Assembly (NCBI RefSeq): GCF_003722335.1
Contig: NZ_CP026100.1
Span: 2,888,001-2,952,000, forward strand
Reading direction: 5' to 3'
DNA: 64,000 bases
From: Caulobacter flavus
GTDB taxonomy: Bacteria > Pseudomonadota > Alphaproteobacteria > Caulobacterales > Caulobacteraceae
Position 1 is the stretch's first letter. Each line of letters begins with the position of its first letter. The notes under the pieces were generated by a model. That model was given only the letters and a program-made list of their open reading frames with translations, did no database searches and was not told where the DNA came from. Below are positions 54,844 to 61,522 of the stretch, in pieces. The position numbers and the translations under genes are program-made.

Positions 54844-56057
54844 GCCGGGTCCTCCCGGGGAATGCGCAGGGCCAGGGCGACACCGGCAATGGCCAGCATG
54901 GCGGTGAAGCCGGCGACGGCTGGCCAGGCGCCGTGCCGCCAGAACCATCCGCCAACCGCGCCGGCCAGGCTCGAGCCGGCGTAGTAGAACAGCAGGTACA
55001 GCGCCGCCGACTGGCTCTTGGCCGGTCCGGCCAGCCGTCCCACCCAGCCGCTGGCGATGGCGTGGGCGATGAAGAAGCCGGTGGTGACCAGGGCGATCCC
55101 GGCGATGACGCTGGCCAGGCTGGTCGGCAGGGTCAGGGCGATCCCGGCCAGGATGACGAGGAGGCCGACCAGCAGCAGGCGGCGACGGCCGTAGCGCTGC
55201 GCCAGCCGCCCGGCGGTCGAGGACGACCACACACCGAAGGCGTAGACCAGGAAGATCAGGCCGACCTGCGTCTGGCTCAGGCGATAGGGCGCGCCTTCCA
55301 GCCGGAACTCGACGTAGTTGAACAGGGCCACGAACACGCCGGTCAGGCAGAAGCCCAGGCCGAACAGGGCCAGCAGGCCGGGCCGCCGCCAGGCCTCATT
55401 CCAGGTTCGCAGGCGATCGGAGAGGCGCTCGGGCGCGGGCGTGCGCGCGTGGCGCGGCCTGGGCAGCAGGGCGAAGAAGGCGACGGCGGCCACGAGGTCG
55501 ACGGCGCCGATGGCGGCCATGGCCATGCGCCAGTCGAAGGCGGCGAGCAGCAGGCCCATGCCCACTCGTCCGGCCATGCCGCCGAAGGCCGTGCCGGCGA
55601 CGTAGAGGCCCATGGCCGCGGCGAGGTCGGAAGCTTCGGTCTCCTCGGCCAGGTAGGTCATGGCCACGGCCGGCACGCCGCCCAGCAGCAGCCCTTCGGC
55701 GGCGCGGGCGGCCAGCAGCAGCGGCCAGGTCGGGGCCAGCGCGGCGGCCATGTTGCAGGCGGCCGCCAGCGCCATCGAGCCGAACATCAGGCTCTTGAGG
55801 TTCAGCCGCTGGGCCGCGCCGCCGGCCAGCAGGATGGCGATCGCCAGGGTGGCGGTGCTGAGCGACAGGGCCAGCGCGCTCTGGGCCGGCGACAGGGCGA
55901 AGGTCCGCGCGAAGGTCGGCAGCAGGGGCTGCACGCAGTAGAGCAGGCTGAAGGTCGAGAAGCCGCCGAGGAACAGGGCCAGCGACATCCGGCGCAGGCG
56001 TCTCGCATTCTGGGCGGCGTCCCGGACGGGAGAGGCGGCGAGGGTGGCGGCAGTCAT
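54840..56057 (-). CDS. MFS transporter, YnfM-like
   Basis: A 405-residue 12-helix permease. LYCVQPLLPTFARTFALSPA and ARAAEGLLLGGVPAVAMTYL are close to E. coli YnfM/AraJ-type MFS. It may export arabinose or other compounds. Divergent from the LysR gene and coupled to the hydrolase gene, suggesting a small regulated operon of transporter-hydrolase-GGCT. Confidence 0.85.
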   Translation of the reverse strand: MTAATLAASPVRDAAQNARRLRRMSLALFLGGFSTFSLLYCVQPLLPTFARTFALSPAQSALALSLSTATLAIAILLAGGAAQRLNLKSLMFGSMALAAACNMAAALAPTWPLLLAARAAEGLLLGGVPAVAMTYLAEETEASDLAAAMGLYVAGTAFGGMAGRVGMGLLLAAFDWRMAMAAIGAVDLVAAVAFFALLPRPRHARTPAPERLSDRLRTWNEAWRRPGLLALFGLGFCLTGVFVALFNYVEFRLEGAPYRLSQTQVGLIFLVYAFGVWSSSTAGRLAQRYGRRRLLLVGLLVILAGIALTLPTSLASVIAGIALVTTGFFIAHAIASGWVGRLAGPAKSQSAALYLLFYYAGSSLAGAVGGWFWRHGAWPAVAGFTAMLAIAGVALALRIPREDPA

Positions 56058-56102
56058 GGCGCTGATCTAGAACTCCGCCTTCCGACAGTCCAATATGTGA
56101 CG

Positions 56103-56116
56103 ATCGGATTTTCGAT
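56103..56116. promoter_or_regulatory. Possible LysR-type binding site
   Basis: ATCG-GATTTT-CGAT in the 75-base gap between the divergent MFS and LysR genes. LysR regulators usually bind such interrupted dyads between divergent genes. Confidence 0.45.
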
Positions 56117-56132
56117 AGCTTTTGGAGATGGC

Positions 56133-57017
56133 GTGGAACTGCGTCACATCCGCTACTTCCTGGCCGTCGCCGAGGAGGGGCACTTCACGCGGGCGGCCGC
56201 TCGGATCGGCATCGGCCAGTCGCCGCTGAGCCAGCAGATCAAGGACCTGGAAGCCGAGCTGGGCGTGACCCTGTTCCGGCGCCTGCCGACGGGCGCCGAG
56301 CTGACCGAGGCGGGCAAGGCGTTCCACGCCGCCGTGCGCAACATGCCGGGCCAGGCCAAGGCGGCCGCCCTGCAGGCCCAGAAGGCGGCGCGCGGCGAGA
56401 GCGGCTCGCTGCGGCTGGGCTTCACGGGCTCGGCGGTGCTCAACCGCGCGGTTCAGGCCTCGGTGAGGGCCTATCGCCGGCGCTATCCGGACGTCGAGCT
56501 GTCGCTGACCGAGACCAACAGCACCCACCTGGCGGCCGAGGTCGCGCAGGGGGCGCTGGACGCCGCCTTCCTGCGGCCCGGCGCCGTCGACCTGGAGGGC
56601 CTGAGGCTCCACGACCTGGACGGCGAGGAGATGGTGGCCGTGCTGCCGGCCTCGCATCCGGCGGCGGCCGGCGAGCAGGTGAACCTGCACGACCTGCGGG
56701 CCGAGGCCTTCATCCTGACGCCGCGCGGTCTTGGGCCCACCGTCTTCGACGCCGCGGTCGAGGCCTGTCGGCGCAGCGGCTTCGAGCCGATCCTGGGCCA
56801 GCCCGCGCCGCAGATGCTGTCGCTGGTGGCGCTGGTCGCGGCCGAGCTCGGGGTGTCGATCGTGCCGGTGTCGATGGCCCGGCTGGCGCTGGACGGCGTT
56901 GTCTTCCGGCCCATCGCCGGGGGAACGCCGATCGCGCAACTCAGCCTGGCGACTGGGAAAACGCCGTCACCCGCCCTGCAAAACTTTGTCAGGATAGCGC
57001 TCGGTTCCGAGGGTTGA
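56133..57017 (+). CDS. LysR-family transcriptional regulator
   Basis: A 294-residue regulator. N-terminal winged helix HIRYFLAVAEEGHFTRAAARI then GIGQSPLSQQIKDLE (about residues 4-38) and the periplasmic-binding-like co-inducer domain (GSLRLGFTGSAVLNRAVQAS, DAAFLRPGAVDLEGL). GTG 56133 is chosen with GGAG 9 bases upstream. Divergent from the MFS/hydrolase operon. Downstream is the GH53 gene in the same direction, 85 bases away. Confidence 0.88.
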   Translation: MELRHIRYFLAVAEEGHFTRAAARIGIGQSPLSQQIKDLEAELGVTLFRRLPTGAELTEAGKAFHAAVRNMPGQAKAAALQAQKAARGESGSLRLGFTGSAVLNRAVQASVRAYRRRYPDVELSLTETNSTHLAAEVAQGALDAAFLRPGAVDLEGLRLHDLDGEEMVAVLPASHPAAAGEQVNLHDLRAEAFILTPRGLGPTVFDAAVEACRRSGFEPILGQPAPQMLSLVALVAAELGVSIVPVSMARLALDGVVFRPIAGGTPIAQLSLATGKTPSPALQNFVRIALGSEG

Positions 57018-57031
57018 TTTGTAATATCAAT
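57017..57031. promoter_or_regulatory. 15-bp palindromic motif upstream of GH53
   Basis: ATTTGTAATATCAAT, reading ATTGATATTACAAAT on the minus strand, 71 bases before the GH53 ATG. A near-identical motif lies before the TonB receptor gene (58493-58507). Candidate shared operator. Confidence 0.55.
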
Positions 57032-57102
57032 ACGAAGATATTCCGCCCCGAAATCCCGGCCGGGCCTTCATCGGGCCGGGAGCACAGAACGGGAGCATCG
57101 CC

Positions 57103-58476
57103 ATGTCGGGACATCTTCGGAAGCTGGGCCTGGGTCTTATCGCCAGCCTGATGGCCTCCACCGCCGCCGTCGCGGCCGAACCCGCCAAGGGACCCAAGAC
57201 GTATCTGGGCGTCGACATCTCCTACGCCAACGAGATGGACGACTGCGGCGCGGTCTACCGCTCGGGCGACAAGACCGTCGAGCAGTACCAGTTCTTCAAG
57301 GACGCCGGCTCGAACATCGCCCGCATCCGGCTGTGGAACGACCCGCAGTGGACGAACTACTCGAACATCGCCGACGTCACCAAGAGCATCAAGCGCGCCA
57401 AGGCCGCCGGCCTGCAGGTGCTGCTCGACTTCCACTATTCGGACGACTGGGCCGACGGCGACAAGCAGCTGGCCCCCAAGGCCTGGGAAAAGCTGTCGAC
57501 GCCGGACCAGGCCAAGGCGCTCTACGCCTTCACCTATGACACCCTGACCAAGCTGGACGCCCAGGGCCTGATGCCCGACCTGGTGCAGGTGGGTAACGAG
57601 ACCAACGGCGAGATCGTCTCCAGCCTGGCCAAGGCCAAGGATCCGATCAATTGGGAGCGCAACGCGCTGCTGTTCAACGCCGGCATCAAGGCCGTGCGCG
57701 ACGCGGGCGCCAAGGGCTCGAAGAACCCGCGGGTGATGCTGCACATCGCCCAGCCCGACACCGTCGAGGACTGGTTCGCGGCCGCCGCCAAGGCCGGCGT
57801 CACCGACTACGACATGATCGGCATCAGCTACTACAGCAAGTGGTCCAAGCGCTCGATGGCGCAGCTGGGCGAGTCCATCAACCGCCTGCGCCACACCTAT
57901 GCGGCCGACGTGGTGGTGGTCGAGACGTCCTATCCCTTCACCACCGAAGGCGCCGACAGCTCGCCCAACCTGCTGGGCGAAGACTCCCTGATCGCCGGCT
58001 ATCCGGCGACGCAGGAGGGCCAGAAGAAGTACCTGATCGACCTGACCCAGCTGGTCTTCGCCAGCGGCGGCACGGGCGTCTTCTACTGGGAGCCGGCCTG
58101 GGTCTCGACCAAGTGCAAGACCCGCTGGGGCACGGGCTCCAACTGGGAGAACTCGACCCTGTTCGACTTCAAGGGCCAGCCGGTCGAAGGGATCAAGTGG
58201 CTGTCGACGACCTACGCCATGCCGGTCGAGACGACCTTCAGAGTGGCGGCGGGCGACAAGGCCTCGGCCTTCATCGACGGCGATTTCCTGGGCGGGGCCG
58301 GCCCGCGCCCGATGGTCCGCGAAGGCTCAGACTTCGTCTATCGCACGCGCCTGATGCCGGGCGCCTCGGTGACCGTGGCCACGGCCCCGACGGCGGCGGC
58401 GGTGGAGGCGGCTTCGGCTGTTACCGCGACCATTTCGGCCAAGCCCAGCGCCGTGCGGTTGCCCGCCCAGCCCTGA
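57103..58476 (+). CDS. Arabinogalactan endo-beta-1,4-galactanase (GH53)
   Basis: A 457-residue secreted enzyme. Signal peptide LGLGLIASLMASTAAVAAEPA. GH53 catalytic residues: acid/base E166 in LVQVGNETNGEI and nucleophile E274 in VVVVETSYPF; LGVDISYANEMDDCGAVYRS and FYWEPAWV are typical. It breaks type I galactan. A C-terminal region of about 85 residues follows, ending in a Val/Ala-rich tail. Part of a polysaccharide-utilisation group with the TonB receptor and GH2. Confidence 0.9.
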   Translation: MSGHLRKLGLGLIASLMASTAAVAAEPAKGPKTYLGVDISYANEMDDCGAVYRSGDKTVEQYQFFKDAGSNIARIRLWNDPQWTNYSNIADVTKSIKRAKAAGLQVLLDFHYSDDWADGDKQLAPKAWEKLSTPDQAKALYAFTYDTLTKLDAQGLMPDLVQVGNETNGEIVSSLAKAKDPINWERNALLFNAGIKAVRDAGAKGSKNPRVMLHIAQPDTVEDWFAAAAKAGVTDYDMIGISYYSKWSKRSMAQLGESINRLRHTYAADVVVVETSYPFTTEGADSSPNLLGEDSLIAGYPATQEGQKKYLIDLTQLVFASGGTGVFYWEPAWVSTKCKTRWGTGSNWENSTLFDFKGQPVEGIKWLSTTYAMPVETTFRVAAGDKASAFIDGDFLGGAGPRPMVREGSDFVYRTRLMPGASVTVATAPTAAAVEAASAVTATISAKPSAVRLPAQP

Positions 58477-58492
58477 CGACTTGTCAGATGTG

Positions 58493-58507
58493 ATTGATAT
58501 GATAAAT
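58493..58507. promoter_or_regulatory. 15-bp palindromic motif upstream of the TonB receptor
   Basis: ATTGATATGATAAAT, 13 of 15 identical to the reverse complement of the motif at 57017. Preceded by TTGTCA (58481), which with GATAAA could be a promoter. Confidence 0.55.
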
Positions 58508-58683
58508 AGCACTGGCGCGCCGGTCCGCAGAGCCGGCGCGTCAGCGTCCGTCAGAGACGTGGTTTTCCTTCCGGCGCGGACCGTCGCGCCCCACTGATCC
58601 GGCCGTTGGACGCCGGTCCTCTCCGCAAAACCAGAAGACAGCCACGCCCGCAGAAGGCGTCGCGTCCTAATTGGGGGAACTAG

Positions 58684-61392
58684 ATGACCCGACAATCCAT
58701 GCTGCTCGCCGCCGCCAGCGGTCTGAGCCTGCTCGCCGTTTCGTCCGCCGCCTGGGCGCAGGACGCGGCTCCCGCTTCCGACACCCAGGTCGAGGAAGTC
58801 GTCGTCACCGGCGTGCGCAAGAGCCTGCGCGACGCCCTGGGCGTGAAGCAAGGCTCCGACAAGGTGGTCGAGGCGATCTCGGCCAAGGACATCGGCCAGC
58901 TGCCCGACGTGACGATCGCCGAGTCGATCGCCCGCCTGCCCGGCGTCAACGCCACCCGTGACCGAGGCAACGACAGCCAGGCGGTGGTACGCGGCCTGGG
59001 CGCCCGCCTCGTGCTGGGCACCATCAACAACCGTGAAGTCGCCTCGTCCGAGCCCGACCGCAACGTCCGCTGGGAAGTCTACCCCTCGGAAGTCGTCCAG
59101 GGCGTGCAGGTCTACAAGTCGCAGTCGGCCGACCTGATCGCCGGCGGCGTCGCGGCCACCATCAACATCCAGACGATCGACCCGCTGGACTACCGCGGTC
59201 CGTCGGTCGTGCTGCGCGCCGGCCCCGTCTATTACGACGGCGGCAAGGACATCCCGGACTACGGCCAGACCGGCTACCGCGCCAGCGGCTCGTTCGTGCA
59301 CAAGTTCAACGACGACCTGGCCATGGTGCTGGGCCTGACCTCGCAGAAGCAGAAGAACGGCTACGTGTCGTTCCAGGGCTGGGGTTGGAACGACTCCAAC
59401 ATCCGCACCCCCGTCGGCGCCAGCGACTACAGCGGCGACCTGAACGGCGACGGCATCGCCGACGCCACCCCGTGGGGCCTGCAGCTGGAGGTCAAGAAGC
59501 TCGAGCAGAAGCGCGACGGCGTCTCCACCGGCCTGCAGTGGAAGCCGAGCGACAACTTCGAACTGAAGTTCGACGCCCTCTATTCGAACATCAAGATCCG
59601 CGAAGACCAGGACCAGGCCGTCTATGCCCGCAACCGCGGCAACTGGAACAACGGCAACTGGGGCGACTACAACGGCGCCGGCGCGTCCTACACGCTGGAA
59701 AACAACGCCGTCGTCGCCGCGACCCTGCCTTACGGCTCGATCACCTCGATCCTGGCTCGCTACACCGAAGACAAGACGCTGTTCGCCACCGGCCTGAACG
59801 GCAAGTGGAACAAGGACCAGTGGACCATCGCCGGCGACATCTCGTACTCGAAGGCCGAGCGCGAGAACAACTGGCGCGCCGTCCGTATGGACAGCTGGCC
59901 CTCGTCGCTGAGCTATGACGTCCGCGCCGGCGCCAAGCCGTTCGTGACCGCCTCGCAGGACCCGATCTCGATGGTCCAGACCGCTCAAGCCGGCAAGGCC
60001 GGCGAGAACGGCGGCCAGAACGACGGCCTGGAGCACCTGAACGACGAACTCGTGGCCGGGGCCCTGGACTTCACCCGCGACCTGAGCGGCACGTTCAAGA
60101 GCCTGCAGTTCGGCTTCCGCGTGTCGGACCGCACCAAGGATCACAGCCAGGGCCAGTGGTTCGTCTGCGCGAACCCGGGCAACCTGAGCAACATCTACGA
60201 CGCCAGCCTGCAGGACGAGTGGGGCAACTGCCTGCAGTCGACCACCGTGCCGGCCAGCCTGCTCAGCTCCTACACCATCGGCGGCTTCAACGTTCCGGGC
60301 GTCATCACCGGCGACATCGACGCCGTCGGCCGTGCGATCTACGGCGACAACGCGTTCAACTACGCCAACGCCCGCGACAACCTGGCCCAGCGCTGGAAGG
60401 TCAACGAGAAGGTCGGCGAGGCCTACGCCAAGCTGAACTTCGCCGCCGACAGCTTCGCCGGTTCGTGGCTGACGGGTAACGTCGGCGTGCGCGTGGTCAC
60501 CACCAAGACCAGCAGCGACGGCTACCGCCAGGACGCCGGCGCGGCCACCTTCACCGCCGTGACGGTCGACAACGACTATACCGACGTCCTGCCCTCGGCG
60601 AACGCCAAGTTCGACTTCGGCGACGGCAAGGTCGTGCGCCTGGGCCTGGCCCAGGTCGTGGCCCGTCCGCCGCTCGACGAACTGCGCGCCAGCAAGACCC
60701 TCAGCACCTGGGCGCCCTACACCGGCTCGGGCGGCAATCCGAACCTGAAGCCGTTCAAGGCCGTCCAGTTCGACCTGTCGGGCGAGTGGTACTTCCGTCC
60801 GGAAGCCCTGGTGGCCCTGGCCTACTACTACAAGGACGTCGACACCTACATCGGCTGGACCCAGACCCCCGAGACCTACGGCACGACCACCTATGCGGTG
60901 GCGACCCCGGTCAACGGCGGCGGCGGCTACATCCAGGGCGTCGAGGCGACCTTCCAGACGCCGTTCTTCTTCCTGCCCTCGGGCCTGGACAAGTTCGGCG
61001 TCTACTCGAACTACGCCTATGTCGACTCCGACCTGAACGAGATGACGCCGTCGACCAAGCCGCTGTCGCTGACCGGCCTGGCCAAGCACACCGCGACGGT
61101 CGACCTCTGGTACTCCAACGGTCCGATCGAAGCCCGCCTGGGCTACAAGTACCACAGCCCGATGACCGTGATTTACGGCTGGAACGGCTCGGAACTGCAG
61201 ACCCTGGGTACGGAAAAGACCCTGGACTTCAGCACCTCGTACCAGATCAACGACATGGTCGGCGTGCGCTTCCAGGCCAACAACCTGACCAACCGCGCCA
61301 TGCGCACCTACCGCGACGGCGACGAAAACCGCCTGGGCCGCTACGACATCTATGGTCGTCGCTTCCTGATGGACGTCACGGTTAAGTTCTAA
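58684..61392 (+). CDS. TonB-dependent outer-membrane receptor
   Basis: A 902-residue porin-type receptor. Signal peptide LLAAASGLSLLAVSSAAWAQ, TonB box region then plug EEVVVTGVRKSLRDALGVKQ, IAESIARLPGVNATRDRGND, and a C-terminal beta-barrel ending in FLMDVTVKF (aromatic terminus). It is of the Caulobacter/Xanthomonas type used for carbohydrate uptake. Here it probably imports galacto-oligosaccharides released by the GH53 enzyme. Transcription ends at hairpins 61406-61425 and 61470-61507. Confidence 0.92.
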   Translation: MTRQSMLLAAASGLSLLAVSSAAWAQDAAPASDTQVEEVVVTGVRKSLRDALGVKQGSDKVVEAISAKDIGQLPDVTIAESIARLPGVNATRDRGNDSQAVVRGLGARLVLGTINNREVASSEPDRNVRWEVYPSEVVQGVQVYKSQSADLIAGGVAATINIQTIDPLDYRGPSVVLRAGPVYYDGGKDIPDYGQTGYRASGSFVHKFNDDLAMVLGLTSQKQKNGYVSFQGWGWNDSNIRTPVGASDYSGDLNGDGIADATPWGLQLEVKKLEQKRDGVSTGLQWKPSDNFELKFDALYSNIKIREDQDQAVYARNRGNWNNGNWGDYNGAGASYTLENNAVVAATLPYGSITSILARYTEDKTLFATGLNGKWNKDQWTIAGDISYSKAERENNWRAVRMDSWPSSLSYDVRAGAKPFVTASQDPISMVQTAQAGKAGENGGQNDGLEHLNDELVAGALDFTRDLSGTFKSLQFGFRVSDRTKDHSQGQWFVCANPGNLSNIYDASLQDEWGNCLQSTTVPASLLSSYTIGGFNVPGVITGDIDAVGRAIYGDNAFNYANARDNLAQRWKVNEKVGEAYAKLNFAADSFAGSWLTGNVGVRVVTTKTSSDGYRQDAGAATFTAVTVDNDYTDVLPSANAKFDFGDGKVVRLGLAQVVARPPLDELRASKTLSTWAPYTGSGGNPNLKPFKAVQFDLSGEWYFRPEALVALAYYYKDVDTYIGWTQTPETYGTTTYAVATPVNGGGGYIQGVEATFQTPFFFLPSGLDKFGVYSNYAYVDSDLNEMTPSTKPLSLTGLAKHTATVDLWYSNGPIEARLGYKYHSPMTVIYGWNGSELQTLGTEKTLDFSTSYQINDMVGVRFQANNLTNRAMRTYRDGDENRLGRYDIYGRRFLMDVTVKF

Positions 61393-61405
61393 ACCCGTCT
61401 ATCTT

Positions 61406-61425
61406 CCCCTCGCTTCGGCGAGGGG
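61406..61425. repeat. UUCG-loop hairpin after the TonB gene
   Basis: CCCCTCGC-TTCG-GCGAGGGG, a perfect stem with TTCG loop; probable terminator or interspersed hairpin. Confidence 0.7.
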
Positions 61426-61469
61426 ATTCCATTCCAGGACGTCATTCCTCCCCGACGATCCTTTGCTGG

Positions 61470-61507
61470 GGGAGGGAGCCTCGCCGGCTCTCTCCCTTCT
61501 TTTTTGC
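61470..61507 (+). terminator. Strong intrinsic terminator 15 bases before GH2
   Basis: GGGAGGGAGCC (61470-61480) and GGCTCTCTCCC (61486-61496) pair (one wobble) around TCGCC, followed by TTCTTTTTTG. It ends 15 bases before the GH2 ATG. Confidence 0.8.
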
Positions 61508-61522
61508 TTAGAGAGGTCCCCG

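Noticed and set aside
58327..61155. Very long antisense open frame opposite the TonB receptor
   Set aside because: High-GC codon bias leaves the opposite strand open; the translation has the repetitive Arg/Gly/Val composition of a shadow and no recognisable domain.
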